Both the position numbers and the translations under genes were made by a program. A model generated the notes under the pieces. The model was given only the letters and a program-made list of their open reading frames with translations, had not been told where the DNA came from and ran no database searches. Below are positions 16,326 to 25,152 of a DNA stretch of 63,605 nucleotides, one piece after another. Source of the stretch: Nitrospirae bacterium GWB2_47_37 (GTDB lineage: Bacteria; Nitrospirota; Thermodesulfovibrionia; Thermodesulfovibrionales; Dissulfurispiraceae); contig MHDU01000034.1 in the NCBI GenBank assembly GCA_001803635.1, positions 1-63,605 on the forward strand, in the 5' to 3' direction. Numbering within the stretch: the stretch's first letter is position 1; the number at the start of each line of letters is the position of its first letter.

Positions 16326-16808
16326 TTAAATAATAGCAACTATTTCCGCTTCCATGGTCTCAAGATTAACGACAGCCGCCGTCGGTTTTCCGTAAAGCCA
16401 TCCGCAGACCTCTCCCGGATTCACGATAAGCGTATCTTTAACCTTCTTAATGACAGGCTCATGAGTATGCCCGAAAACAACGAGATCGAATCTCCCGCTC
16501 TCAGCGAGTTCGTCCGCAACGTCAGGCTCGTGCATTATAACTATTTTTCTGTCATGGAGAATGAATTTGTAGGGCTGTGTATAAATCCTGTCCTGATAAA
16601 GCTTTTTCAAAAGAACCCTCTCACCGTCATTATTGCCGAAAATGCCCGTAAAATCGCCCTTGAAATTTCTTATCACCCTCCATGTAAACGGAGAACAGAA
16701 ATCCCCGGCGTGTATTATATGCCCGACATTTTTCTCTTCGAATATTTTTAAAGCATTTCTTAAATTATCAAGCTGGTCGTGCGTATCCGAAATAATGCCT
16801 ATAATCAT
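16326..16808 (-). CDS. YfcE/MJ0936-type metallophosphoesterase
   Basis: A 160-residue calcineurin-like phosphoesterase. Metal-binding motifs appear in order: IISDTHDQLDNL (D-x-H), IIHAGDFCS (GD), GIFGNNDGE (GNND, in place of the usual GNCD), the IMHEPDVAD histidine, and VVFGHTHEPV (GHTH). A CGGAGG site precedes the ATG. It is the small single-domain class with reported phosphodiesterase activity on artificial substrates; the cellular substrate is unknown. It lies downstream of the smr gene in a probable operon. Confidence 0.9.
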   Translation of the reverse strand: MIIGIISDTHDQLDNLRNALKIFEEKNVGHIIHAGDFCSPFTWRVIRNFKGDFTGIFGNNDGERVLLKKLYQDRIYTQPYKFILHDRKIVIMHEPDVADELAESGRFDLVVFGHTHEPVIKKVKDTLIVNPGEVCGWLYGKPTAAVVNLETMEAEIVAII

Positions 16809-16829
16809 AGAAACCTCCGTATGAATTTT

Positions 16830-17114
16830 TTAACTCTTAAGCCTCACAACCGTAGCGCCCCATCCTCCCCCGTCCTCTCCGGCAAGACTGAAGGATTCGA
16901 CCTCAGGGATTTTGCGGAGTATAGCATGCACGGTTTCACGCAATGCGCCCGTTCCCTTGCCGTGAATAATCCGCACATCGAGGATTCCCCTCTCCCTGCA
17001 TTCCGAAAGATAATCAGGCAGAAGATCCTTTATCTCTTTAGGATTAAATGTATGCAGATCCAATATCCCGTCTATCGGGATTTCGACAGGTTCGGATTCG
17101 TCGTCTTTTCTCAT
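16830..17114 (-). CDS. stand-alone Smr-domain protein
   Basis: A 94-residue Smr domain, homologous to the C-terminal nuclease domain of MutS2. It shows DLHTF near residue 20 (usually DLHG), the HGKGTGALRETVHAIL signature near residue 50 and a glycine-rich GGGWGATVVRL end. Stand-alone Smr proteins nick DNA or RNA. It lies 21 nt upstream of the YfcE-like gene. Confidence 0.88.
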   Translation of the reverse strand: MRKDDESEPVEIPIDGILDLHTFNPKEIKDLLPDYLSECRERGILDVRIIHGKGTGALRETVHAILRKIPEVESFSLAGEDGGGWGATVVRLKS

Positions 17115-17550
17115 CGTACACCCATGCCTTTATTTTATGCATTAATTTTACCATTACTCCCTCGTTCAGTTCCCGCGTTGTTTGTACAGAGTAAATACGT
17201 AATGACACATGGCACATGTCCGCTTCAACGCCTTTAATGATGGTTGACCTACCCCCATCAGTAGTGCCAATGAAAAGTTAGTAAAGCCGCCGTTTCCTTC
17301 TCCATAAGCCTCTCAATATTGCCCTTGACGGCCCGCTCACTATTCAAAACTCTGGAGAGCATAGCAACTCCTTGTTCAGTAAAGGCCTATGGAAGATAAC
17401 GACGCCCCCGTCCCCCAAAAAACTTATTAATGATAATACGTTATGCCTGTTGAAGACAAGGACTTGGGGGAACAAAGCATCTAACAGGTGATCAATAGTC
17501 GGTTGATTTTAATTACAACTTTACATTAACCTAAATAGTTATATTTTTTA
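17115..17550. other. 436-bp region with a gene remnant, otherwise no gene seen
   Basis: Between the smr gene and tRNA-Ser I see no intact coding region. It contains the ORF6N-like remnant listed separately. A short stretch near 17213 resembles one near 61704 (roughly 20 of 24 positions). The AT-rich end before the tRNA is the plausible promoter region for tRNA-Ser, SRP RNA and dnaX, though no clean promoter could be picked. Confidence 0.5.
17258..17386 (-). pseudogene. remnant of an ORF6N-domain protein
   Basis: A 42-codon minus-strand frame reads AFTEQGVAMLSRVLNSERAV then KGNIERLMEKE, closed upstream by TAG and downstream by TGA. FTEQGVAMLSxVLNSxRA is the recognisable signature of ORF6N/KilA-N-type DNA-binding proteins found in phages and accessory islands. 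Only this core survives, so it is a fossil of a lost mobile or phage gene next to a tRNA gene. Confidence 0.7.
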
Positions 17551-17640
17551 GGAGAGGTGGCCGAGCGGCTTAAGGTGCACGACTGGAAATCGTGTGTGGG
17601 GTTAAACTCACCGAGGGTTCAAATCCCTCCCTCTCCGCCA
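17551..17640 (+). tRNA. tRNA-Ser (GGA anticodon)
   Basis: The acceptor stem GGAGAGG (17551-17557) pairs with CCTCTCC (17630-17636), followed by G and an encoded CCA. D-arm GTGGCCGAGCGGCTTAAGG, anticodon loop CTGGAAA with GGA, a long class II variable arm and a T-arm with GGTTCAAATCC are all present. The long variable arm and anticodon identify serine (UCC/UCU codons). Confidence 0.97.
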
Positions 17641-17644
17641 TTTT

Positions 17645-17776
17645 TTCTACAGCCGGGGGCCGGCCCTGCGCAGCAGGCAGGTGTGAATCCCGCCAGGTCC
17701 GGAAGGAAGCAACGGTAAGCATTTTGTCTGGGTGCCGCAGCAAGCCGGTTCCGTAAGCCGGTCCCCGGGTGTAGAA
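17645..17776 (+). ncRNA. ffs: signal recognition particle RNA (4.5S type)
   Basis: The conserved apical region GCCAGGTCCGGAAGGAAGCA followed by GGGTGCCGCAGCAAGCC is diagnostic of bacterial small SRP RNA. The ends pair over a long distance (TTCTAC...CCGGGGGCCGGC with GCCGGTCCCCGGG...GTAGAA). No Alu domain is present. The core transcript is probably about 17650-17770; I list the full paired region. Lies between tRNA-Ser and dnaX, a common arrangement. Confidence 0.93.
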
Positions 17777-17795
17777 AAATAATTTTAGGAGCAAC

Positions 17796-19430
17796 ATGTC
17801 ATACCTTGTCTTAGCGCGGAAATGGAGACCCCAGACCTTCGAGGATTTGATAGGGCAGGAGCCTATTGCGCGCATCCTTAAAAACGCCGTCAGCCAAAAC
17901 AAAGTAGCGCATGCCTATATCTTCTCGGGACCGAGGGGCGTGGGAAAAACAACGACGGCAAGGATACTCGCAAAGGCGTTGAACTGCTTAAGCGGCCCTA
18001 CCCCTGAGCCCTGCGGCAAATGCCGGACATGCCTCGCGGTCGCGGACGGCTCGTCCATAGACGTATCCGAAATCGACGGCGCTTCAAATACCGGCGTCGA
18101 TAACATAAGGGACCTTCGGGAAAGGGTGAGATACGCCCCGTCCGGAGGAAAATATAAGGTTTATATAATCGACGAAGCGCATATGCTCTCGACGTCGGCG
18201 TTTAACGCGCTTTTAAAGACCCTCGAAGAGCCTCCTCCTCACGTAATATTCGTGCTCGCGACCACAGACCCTAAAAAAATACCGTCCACGGTTCTCTCCA
18301 GATGCCAGCATCTGCCGTTCAGAAGGATATCCGGACAGAAGATCAAGGAAAGATTGAAATTCATTTCCGGGGAAGATGGAATAAAGGCAACTGATTCGGC
18401 GCTTGAGATGATAGCCCGCGCAGCTGACGGGAGCATGAGGGACTCATTGACTATTCTCGACCAGATAGCGTCGTTCTCCGAGGACATAACGGAATCGGAG
18501 ATCAAGGATCTCCTCGGCATTACGGATATCGAAACCCTTGCGCGCCTTACGACTGCGGTAATCGAAGGGGACGGGAAGGATATAATCACGATCATCGCGG
18601 GCCTCGCAAATTCGGGAACGGACCTGAAGGCATTTACCAAAGACCTTTTGCAGTTCGTCAGAAACCTGCTGATAACAAAGATAGCCGGAGAGACGGAAGG
18701 TATTATAGACCTGAGCGAGCAAGAGTCAAACGCAATCGATACACTTAAAAATAAAGCTAATGAAGAACATTTAGCCGTTCTGCTTTCCGAATTGATAAAG
18801 GCCGAACCGGGCATAAGAAGCGCGTTTTATCCGAGGATAGCCCTTGAAATGAGCCTTATAAGATTAAGTATGCTGAGCCGGTTAAAGTCGGTAAATGAGG
18901 CGTTGAGAATAATCGGAGGTAATCAGCCGGCATCCGGCAGCCCTGAACCAAAAACTCAGGCAGCAAAACCAAAAAAACAGGAATCGGTCTCCGATAAAGG
19001 CGAAGGGCAAAAAACCGCAATCATCGAGAAAGCGCCGGTTCGCAGTTTAGCCGATTCGCCGATTCTGGAGATATGGGATTCAGCCGTAAAAAAGATAGAC
19101 GAGACCAATCATCCCCTCGCGTCCAAATTGGAGGAGGGAGTTGTCTCTTTCAACGACGCGGGGATCAATATTGTTTTCAACGGGGGGCTTTCCGTGCATG
19201 CGGAATCGGTAAAGGAAAACCTGCCGCTTATTAAAAAATTAATTCATGACTTATCCGGCAGGAATATAGCCGTGCAGATAGAGACCGCGAAGCAGAAGTC
19301 GGTGAGTAAAAAGGATTTGAAAGAGGACGCGCTGAACAATCCAATAGTCAAAGAAGCGCTCGAATTATTCGAGGGAAGGATCGTGGATGTAATACCGCTA
19401 AACAATAAATCAGGAGGAGATAATGTCTAA
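17796..19430 (+). CDS. dnaX: DNA polymerase III subunit tau/gamma
   Basis: Clamp-loader ATPase. Residues 1-230 form the AAA+ core with GPRGVGKTTTARILAKAL (Walker A), a zinc-binding CGKCRTCLAV, VYIIDEAHML (Walker B) and TVLSRCQHLPFRR (SRC). Domain III follows, then a basic linker and a C-terminal tau-specific region (about 400-544). A TAGGAG site precedes the ATG. An A7 slippery run with a downstream hairpin and a nearby -1-frame stop could yield a shorter gamma-like product. It overlaps ybaB by 8 bp. Confidence 0.96.
   Translation: MSYLVLARKWRPQTFEDLIGQEPIARILKNAVSQNKVAHAYIFSGPRGVGKTTTARILAKALNCLSGPTPEPCGKCRTCLAVADGSSIDVSEIDGASNTGVDNIRDLRERVRYAPSGGKYKVYIIDEAHMLSTSAFNALLKTLEEPPPHVIFVLATTDPKKIPSTVLSRCQHLPFRRISGQKIKERLKFISGEDGIKATDSALEMIARAADGSMRDSLTILDQIASFSEDITESEIKDLLGITDIETLARLTTAVIEGDGKDIITIIAGLANSGTDLKAFTKDLLQFVRNLLITKIAGETEGIIDLSEQESNAIDTLKNKANEEHLAVLLSELIKAEPGIRSAFYPRIALEMSLIRLSMLSRLKSVNEALRIIGGNQPASGSPEPKTQAAKPKKQESVSDKGEGQKTAIIEKAPVRSLADSPILEIWDSAVKKIDETNHPLASKLEEGVVSFNDAGINIVFNGGLSVHAESVKENLPLIKKLIHDLSGRNIAVQIETAKQKSVSKKDLKEDALNNPIVKEALELFEGRIVDVIPLNNKSGGDNV
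18971..18997 (+). promoter_or_regulatory. predicted -1 ribosomal frameshift signal in dnaX
   Basis: Codons CCA AAA AAA CAG give the slippery A AAA AAA C (18971-18978). After a 5-nt spacer an ATCGG/CCGAT hairpin with TCT loop spans 18983-18995. A -1 slip reaches TAA (18995-18997) after six codons, yielding a product of about 400 residues that keeps domains I-III. This layout matches dnaX gamma production in enterobacteria. Confidence 0.6.
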
Positions 19431-19761
19431 GAAAATGCTTGGGGATATTATGCGTCAGGCGCAGAAGATGCAGGAAGATATGCAGAAGATGCAGGAAGAG
19501 GCGCGGACGAAAACAGTCGAGGCGAGCGCCGGAGGCGGCATGGTAACGATCATAGCGAACGGCGGGGGAGAGATCGTATCCATTAAAATAGAAAAGGACG
19601 TCGTTAATCCTGACGATGTGGATATGCTTCAGGATCTGATACTCGCCGCAGCGAACGAGGCTTTGAGAAGGGCGCAGCAAATAGTCAACGAAGACATGTC
19701 GAAGCTGACTATGGGCATGCAGATCCCCGGACTCGGCGGACTGGGCAACATGTTCAAATGA
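19423..19761 (+). CDS. ybaB: YbaB/EbfC nucleoid-associated protein
   Basis: A 112-residue YbaB/EbfC family DNA-binding protein: an N-terminal amphipathic helix rich in Gln/Met/Glu (MRQAQKMQEDMQKMQEEA), then GGGMVTIIANGGGEIVSIKI and EDMSKLTMGMQIPG. It forms dimers that bind DNA. It overlaps dnaX by 8 bp and recR by 4 bp, the conserved dnaX-ybaB-recR order linked to replication and recombinational repair. Confidence 0.95.
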   Translation: MSKKMLGDIMRQAQKMQEDMQKMQEEARTKTVEASAGGGMVTIIANGGGEIVSIKIEKDVVNPDDVDMLQDLILAAANEALRRAQQIVNEDMSKLTMGMQIPGLGGLGNMFK

Positions 19762-20351
19762 CGCAGGGGATCATAGAAAATCTTATATCGCAGCTCTCTA
19801 AACTGCCCGGCATCGGGAGAAAGAGCGCGCAGAGGCTTGCGTTCTTCATATTGACGATGACGCCGGATGACGCGAAGGGCATCGCGTCCGCGATCATCGA
19901 CATAAAAGACAAGGCGCGGTTCTGTTCCGTATGTTTCAACATCACGGACACCGACCCCTGCAATATCTGCAGCGACTCGTCGAGGGACAAAGAGAGGATA
20001 TGCGTAGTGGAAGAACCGAGCAACATCATTGCCATAGAGAGGACCGGATTCAAGGGAACGTATCATGTCCTGCTCGGAGCGCTCTCTCCGCTCGACGGGG
20101 TTACGCCCGACAAGCTGAAAATAATAGAACTGGCAAAACGCATACAGTCCGACAACGTTCAAGAGGTCATCTTAGCCACTAATCCGAACACTCGGGGAGA
20201 GATGACCGCCCAGTACATTACCGAGATCATCAAACCGTTCAACATAAAAATAACGCGGATCGCCTACGGACTGCCTATCGGAAGCGATATAGAATTCGCG
20301 GATGAAGTAACGCTCGCAAAGGCCCTCGAAGGCCGGCGTGAGATGATGTAA
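19758..20351 (+). CDS. recR: recombination mediator RecR
   Basis: A 197-residue RecR that works with RecO and RecF to load RecA on gapped DNA. An N-terminal HhH motif (LSKLPGIGRKSAQRLAF), a four-cysteine zinc finger (CSVCFNITDTDPCNIC) and a Toprim domain (ERICVVEEPSNIIAIE, HVLLGALSPLDGVTPD) are all present. It overlaps ybaB by 4 bp. Its stop lies 5 nt from the stop of the convergent HD-GYP gene. Confidence 0.96.
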   Translation: MTQGIIENLISQLSKLPGIGRKSAQRLAFFILTMTPDDAKGIASAIIDIKDKARFCSVCFNITDTDPCNICSDSSRDKERICVVEEPSNIIAIERTGFKGTYHVLLGALSPLDGVTPDKLKIIELAKRIQSDNVQEVILATNPNTRGEMTAQYITEIIKPFNIKITRIAYGLPIGSDIEFADEVTLAKALEGRREMM

Positions 20352-20356
20352 AAAAC

Positions 20357-21415
20357 CTAATCGTTATATATGTCGAACACGGCCATGAATTGCGCGTGAT
20401 TGTCTTTAAATACTTCCAATATTTCCGGATCGAAATGCGAGGGCATAGTCCTTCCGTCACCTTCGGTAATTATCTTAAACGTCTTTTCATGATCAAAAGC
20501 GGGTTTATACGGCCTTCTGCTCCTTAAAGCGTCATACTGATCGACAATTTTTAATATCCTGCCTTCGATAGGAATATCTCCTCCCTTTAATCCGAAGGGG
20601 TAACCTCCTCCATCCCATCGTTCATGATGATATAGGGCAAAGCGCTCGGCCGACCGCAGTATGGGAGAACCGGAACCGCTCAGGATCTTACCGCCTATGC
20701 CCGCATGAGTCTTCATTATCTCAAACTCTTCGGGGGTTAATGTCGCGGGCTTCAGCAGAATGTTATCCGGTATTCCGATCTTGCCGATATCGTGCATGGG
20801 GCTTGCGTAGAACATCAGTTCCGCCTGCTCGTCCGGCAGCCCTATCATCTTTGCCAGATGATTCGTGTAAAGGCTTATTCTTTTTATGTGGGAGGCGGTA
20901 TCTTCATCCTTATATTCCGCGGCAAGGGTCAGCCTGTATATGGTATCGATATACGAATCCCTCAACTCCTGCGTCTTTTCGGCAACCTGCTCTGCGAGTA
21001 TCCTGTTATGCTCTGAGAGAAAGTCCTCGAACTCCTTTACCCGCAAAAGATTCTTCGCCCTCACCATAAGCTCGGTTCCGTCAACCGGTTTTGTAAGAAA
21101 ATCGTTCGCGCCTGCTTCAAGCCCTTTGAGCTTCGATTCGCTGTCTTCCAGCGCGGTCACCATTACTATAGGGATATGCGCCGTCGATGAGTCTTCCCTG
21201 AGCCTTTTGCAGGCCTCGTATCCGTCCATTTCCGGCATCATGATGTCGAGGAATATAAGGTCCGGCAGATACTCCTTTGCCTTCTGCAGCGCCTCCAACC
21301 CGTTCCTCGCGGTATCAAAGGCATAGCCGTAACCCGCAAGTATGACCGACATGAGTTTAACGTTCCTCTCATCGTCGTCGACAATAAGCACTTTCTGTTT
21401 TTTATTGCTTTCCAT
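20357..21415 (-). CDS. response regulator with HD-GYP phosphodiesterase domain
   Basis: A 352-residue two-domain protein. The receiver (residues about 8-125) has the DDD acidic pocket and the phosphorylatable Asp in [16 protein letters not shown]. The HD-GYP domain (about 155-340) has [37 protein letters not shown] and [15 protein letters not shown], the residues needed for c-di-GMP hydrolysis. It overlaps the upstream single-domain receiver gene by 14 bp, forming the end of a signalling operon with a hybrid-free histidine kinase. Confidence 0.93.
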   Translation of the reverse strand: MESNKKQKVLIVDDDERNVKLMSVILAGYGYAFDTARNGLEALQKAKEYLPDLIFLDIMMPEMDGYEACKRLREDSSTAHIPIVMVTALEDSESKLKGLEAGANDFLTKPVDGTELMVRAKNLLRVKEFEDFLSEHNRILAEQVAEKTQELRDSYIDTIYRLTLAAEYKDEDTASHIKRISLYTNHLAKMIGLPDEQAELMFYASPMHDIGKIGIPDNILLKPATLTPEEFEIMKTHAGIGGKILSGSGSPILRSAERFALYHHERWDGGGYPFGLKGGDIPIEGRILKIVDQYDALRSRRPYKPAFDHEKTFKIITEGDGRTMPSHFDPEILEVFKDNHAQFMAVFDIYND

Positions 21416-21779
21416 GATGCTTCCCTATGATCGTTTTTATGGTGTCAAGAAAGACATCGGTATCTATGGGTTTCGCTATGTAATCGGCAAACCCCTCGCG
21501 GAGAAAACGCTCCCTGTCCCCTTTCATGGCATAGGACGTCAGGGCAACCACCGGAATGTCCCTCGTCGCTTCGTCGGACTTAAGAAGACCCATGGCTGAT
21601 ATCCCGTCCATCACCGGCATCTGAATATCCATTACTATGAGTACCGGCTTTTCTTCGCGCGCCGCCTTTATCCCTTCTTCGCCGTTAGCGGCCGTTACGA
21701 CCTCGCAGCCGGTCGAAGTTACAAGCAGCTTGAAGAGCTTCAGGTTTTTTTCGTTGTCTTCTACTATAAGCACCTTCAT
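21402..21779 (-). CDS. single-domain response regulator
   Basis: A 125-residue receiver starting [16 protein letters not shown], with the phosphoacceptor Asp in [16 protein letters not shown], the Thr/Ser switch in [12 protein letters not shown] and Lys in [11 protein letters not shown] start it at 21779, 4 nt after the kinase stop; the open frame runs on upstream but only into the kinase coding region. It probably relays phosphate between the kinase and other partners such as the adjacent HD-GYP regulator. Confidence 0.9.
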   Translation of the reverse strand: MKVLIVEDNEKNLKLFKLLVTSTGCEVVTAANGEEGIKAAREEKPVLIVMDIQMPVMDGISAMGLLKSDEATRDIPVVALTSYAMKGDRERFLREGFADYIAKPIDTDVFLDTIKTIIGKHHGKQ

Positions 21780-21783
21780 ATGG

Positions 21784-23223
21784 CTAACCGATGTTCTCCG
21801 TCTTGTCCGGTATAATAAAAATAAACCTGCTCCCTTCACCTATCTTACTCTCCACCCATATCCTGCCGCCGTGAAGCTCGATTATCTTTTTGGACAACGC
21901 GAGCCCAAGCCCTGTCCCCTCGTATTTCTTTGTTATCGTCTGATCAAGCTGTTCGAACGGGCGGAAAAGCCTCGGCATATCCTCTTCCCTTATTCCGGGT
22001 CCGGTGTCCGAGACGGATATCTCCATGAAATCCCCGTCACCAAGCTCCGATCCCTTAGCCCGCCTTACGGCAATGCTTACAGAGCCGCCGTCGTCCGTGA
22101 ACTTAAACGCGTTGCTTAACAGATTGATAACGACCTGTTTTAATCTTTTCTTATCGCCGACGATATTCTCTATTTCACCGTCTATCGAAGACGTTACGTT
22201 TATGGAATGATTGAATGACTTTTCTTTGAACATCGTGAGGCTTTCATCTATAAAATCGCTCAATTTAAATTCGCCCTGTTCAAGTTCGATCTTGCCCGCC
22301 TCTATCTTCGACAGGTCGAGTATCTCATTGATCAAATTCAGCAGGTGCTTGCCGCTTTCGTAAATATCGTTGAGATATTCCCTCTGGTTGTCCGCAAGCG
22401 CGCCTGTCAGGCCGTTTTTCATAGCCTGAGAGAAGCCGATAATCGAATTAAGAGGCGTCCTCAACTCGTGGGACATATTGGCGAGAAAATCCGACTTTGC
22501 CTTGCTCGCGGCCTCCGCTATTATTTTCGCCTCATGCAGTTCCTTCGTCCGTTCCGCGACCTTTTTTTCGAGACCCTCAGCGTATTCCATCAATTGCCTT
22601 GAGGCCTTGCGCATAATACCGAACAACACCAGATAAAGCAAGCCGAATCCGAGCGGAACGGCTATCCATATGATGCGCTTTTGCTTGGCTATTCCGGCAT
22701 AAAGCGGATCGAGGTTTTGATATATTTCGAACACTACCTCTATATCGCCCCGCTCTCCGAAGCGTATCGGCACATACAACTCCAGAAGCCTTTTGAACTT
22801 TCTTTCCAATGCATGCTCCGACTTTTTAAGCCCGCTGAGTTCCGAGGTTATCTTGCCTTCGAGAGCCTCGTTCAACTCCCTGTTATCCGGAAACCTCTGC
22901 CCTATCAATTCTTTTTTGTCCGACCATACGACGACCCTGTCCTTGTTCCATATTTTTATCCTCTCGACATCGGGCCCGAATGTGAGCTGCTTGAGTTTTT
23001 TCAGAAACGCTTTATCTTCCTTTACCTTCGGGGAAATAAGCTCTGCAAGGCCGAATTCCTTTGCAACCTCATCAGCAACTATCCTTGCGGTAAGTTGCTT
23101 TGAACGTAAAAGCATGTCCTGTTCGATCATATATGTTACGACCGAGACTAGGACTATATTTACAATCGCAAGGGATATTACCGAATGCAGTGAAAACTTT
23201 TGAAACAGTGTAAATTTCATCAC
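21784..23223 (-). CDS. membrane sensor histidine kinase
   Basis: A 479-residue kinase. TM1 is at residues about 12-32 and a periplasmic sensor region at about 33-185 (IKIWNKDRVVVWSDKK). TM2 lies at about 187-207 (IIWIAVPLGFGLLYLVLFGI), then a coiled coil, a HisKA domain with FLANMSHELRTPLNSIIG, and a HATPase with DKKRLKQVVINLLSNAFKFT (N box), SDTGPGIREEDM (G1) and GTGLGLALSKKI (G2). No HAMP domain is evident. It follows the phosphohexomutase by 1 nt and precedes two receivers. Confidence 0.93.
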   Translation of the reverse strand: MMKFTLFQKFSLHSVISLAIVNIVLVSVVTYMIEQDMLLRSKQLTARIVADEVAKEFGLAELISPKVKEDKAFLKKLKQLTFGPDVERIKIWNKDRVVVWSDKKELIGQRFPDNRELNEALEGKITSELSGLKKSEHALERKFKRLLELYVPIRFGERGDIEVVFEIYQNLDPLYAGIAKQKRIIWIAVPLGFGLLYLVLFGIMRKASRQLMEYAEGLEKKVAERTKELHEAKIIAEAASKAKSDFLANMSHELRTPLNSIIGFSQAMKNGLTGALADNQREYLNDIYESGKHLLNLINEILDLSKIEAGKIELEQGEFKLSDFIDESLTMFKEKSFNHSINVTSSIDGEIENIVGDKKRLKQVVINLLSNAFKFTDDGGSVSIAVRRAKGSELGDGDFMEISVSDTGPGIREEDMPRLFRPFEQLDQTITKKYEGTGLGLALSKKIIELHGGRIWVESKIGEGSRFIFIIPDKTENIG

Positions 23224-23224
23224 A

Positions 23225-24889
23225 TCATGTACCTCTCAAAGATTCTCCGGTCATCTTCTCAGCGGTCTCGAACACGGCCTTCTTGCCGTCCTCGGTACGC
23301 GCCTCTATATAAAATCTCACCTTCGGCTCGGTGCCCGAAGGCCGTATCATAAGCCACGAGCCGTCGTCGAATACTATCTTTGTACCGTCAACTGTTATCA
23401 TGTCCTTTACGACTTTTGTCCTGCCTCCTATATCGACGGACATTCCTACCTTATAATTCTCATTAATGACCGAAAGTTTTCTTATAAGAGGCTCTCCGAC
23501 AAGGGACGGGTCAACGGCTATTCCGGAACGGTCGGGATAGTAATATCCGAATTCATCCATAATGTCCTTGAGATATTCATTAAGATTTTTCCCTGTCACG
23601 GCCGTCATCTCTATCGATAAAAGAAGACCGAAGACGGCATCTTTTTCGAGCGTGTGGTTGTAGCCCGATATGCCGTCGGACTCCTCAAAAGCTACTATCG
23701 CCCTTTCGCTTGACGCCTTAAGCATGTAAGGCCTGAAGTTCTTGAATCCTACTTTCGTCTCCTTTATAGGAATGCCGAGCTTTTCGGCGATTGCGTTCAC
23801 AAAATTGCTCGTCCCTACGGACTTTGCTACGACGCCTTTAATGCCCTTATGCTTATAAAGGAAATGAAGCGCCATCGCTCCGAAATAGTTCATGGGTATC
23901 TGAACTATACCGTCGCCGTATCCGGCAGCGAATCTTATACGGTCTCCGTCGGGGTCCATGATGGCCCCGAGTTTGAAACGGGCATTGCTTTGCTTTAAAA
24001 CTTTTTCGACTCCCTCCATATTTTTTTCGGAAGGCTCCGGGGCAACGCCGCCGAAGAGATAGTCGTCCTCAGTTCTGAGATATTTGATTTTAGAAGATTC
24101 GCCGATAATCCGTTGAATGCGGCCCCTCGTTGCTCCATGAACATTATCTATGCATATGACACAGTCGGTGCCGTTTATGAAGTCGCGGATTCTTCCGATA
24201 TCGAGAGTCTTGCGCCCTGTTATGTATTTAATGTACAACTCCGTAAGATCAATCTTATCAACATTGTCGGGCTTTACCGGCTGAATAGCCTTTGACTCTT
24301 TCATCATTGTATTGGCTATCTCTTCTATTTTCGCGGTAATCTCTGTGCCGGCCGGACCGCCGTCCGACGGGTTGAATTTAAATCCCGCGTAATTCGCAGG
24401 ATTATGCGACGGCGTAAGGTTTATGGAACATGCGGCATTCAGCATTTCAATCCCCGCTGAAAACTCAGGCGTGATTGCCTCACCCGCATACAATGTCTTT
24501 ATGCCTTCTTTTTGAAGAATGCCTATAACCTCCACAGCAAAGTCGGGGCCTAAAAACCTGTTGTCATGCCCGACAATAACTCCCCTCTTTTTTATATCCT
24601 CAAAATCCTTTACTCCCATCGCCCGCATAACAACGGCGTCATTGCTTTTCAACATCTCTATTATCGCCGCCGTCACGATTCGCACGTTATTGAACGTGAA
24701 GTCAGTGCCTATCTCGCCGCGCCATCCCGAAGTGCCGAATACGACTTTCGCAGGGCTTTTATTGTCCCGCGCAAACTTTTCGATGACAGGCAAAAGCTCC
24801 CTTCCCTTTGACGCATCCGCCAGCATCTCCTTCCAGCACGCAGCGGCATTTTCGAATGTTTGAACCATCAATTCCTCCGGATTTTTCAT
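23225..24889 (-). CDS. phosphoglucomutase/phosphomannomutase family protein
   Basis: A 554-residue alpha-D-phosphohexomutase. Domain I holds VVFGTSGWRGEIGTDFT and the phosphoserine loop NLTPSHNPANYAGFKFNP. The metal-binding loop is MDPDGDRIRF near residue 315, and the sugar-binding loop is AFEESDGISGYNH. The phosphate-binding end is MIRPSGTEPKVRFYIEA. It interconverts hexose 1- and 6-phosphates, feeding glycogen and envelope synthesis. A TAGAAT sequence lies about 17 nt before the ATG with no clear ribosome-binding site. First gene of the operon with the kinase and receivers. Confidence 0.93.
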   Translation of the reverse strand: MKNPEELMVQTFENAAACWKEMLADASKGRELLPVIEKFARDNKSPAKVVFGTSGWRGEIGTDFTFNNVRIVTAAIIEMLKSNDAVVMRAMGVKDFEDIKKRGVIVGHDNRFLGPDFAVEVIGILQKEGIKTLYAGEAITPEFSAGIEMLNAACSINLTPSHNPANYAGFKFNPSDGGPAGTEITAKIEEIANTMMKESKAIQPVKPDNVDKIDLTELYIKYITGRKTLDIGRIRDFINGTDCVICIDNVHGATRGRIQRIIGESSKIKYLRTEDDYLFGGVAPEPSEKNMEGVEKVLKQSNARFKLGAIMDPDGDRIRFAAGYGDGIVQIPMNYFGAMALHFLYKHKGIKGVVAKSVGTSNFVNAIAEKLGIPIKETKVGFKNFRPYMLKASSERAIVAFEESDGISGYNHTLEKDAVFGLLLSIEMTAVTGKNLNEYLKDIMDEFGYYYPDRSGIAVDPSLVGEPLIRKLSVINENYKVGMSVDIGGRTKVVKDMITVDGTKIVFDDGSWLMIRPSGTEPKVRFYIEARTEDGKKAVFETAEKMTGESLRGT

Positions 24890-24963
24890 AAACAGTTTTG
24901 TTAAGCATATTCTATCACATTATAAAATCGACGACACTAAATCGTAATTTATGGCCATTGGGA

Positions 24964-25123
24964 TGTGAGGCGTGCTGAAAAAGCATTTACTCATATGGGA
25001 TATCATAACAACAATTTCTTTCTCGTGAGCTACAACATTGCTTTCTTATTTAATAAGACAAAGGTAATCTCCGGGTTGCACCGGCAATTACACTTAGTAA
25101 AGGCTTTTTAAGGATGCCTCACA
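24964..25123. repeat. 160-bp MITE-like element with terminal inverted repeats
   Basis: Left end 24964-24991 begins TGTGAGGCGTGCTGAAAAAG; the complement of right end 25096-25123 begins TGTGAGGCATCCTTAAAAAG. The 28-bp ends agree at about 24 positions. The interior is non-coding. GCCAT occurs immediately outside the right end and 5 nt outside the left end, a possible target duplication. It fits a miniature inverted-repeat transposable element, or a large imperfect palindrome. Confidence 0.6.
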
Positions 25124-25152
25124 GCCATGTAATATTAAGCCCTGCCTTCCAT

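Noticed and set aside
17213-17236. about 24-bp similarity to 61704-61727 (CATGTCYGYTTCAAYGCCTTTA)
   Set aside because: Only one short imperfect match without structure or shared flanks; could be chance, so not listed as a repeat.
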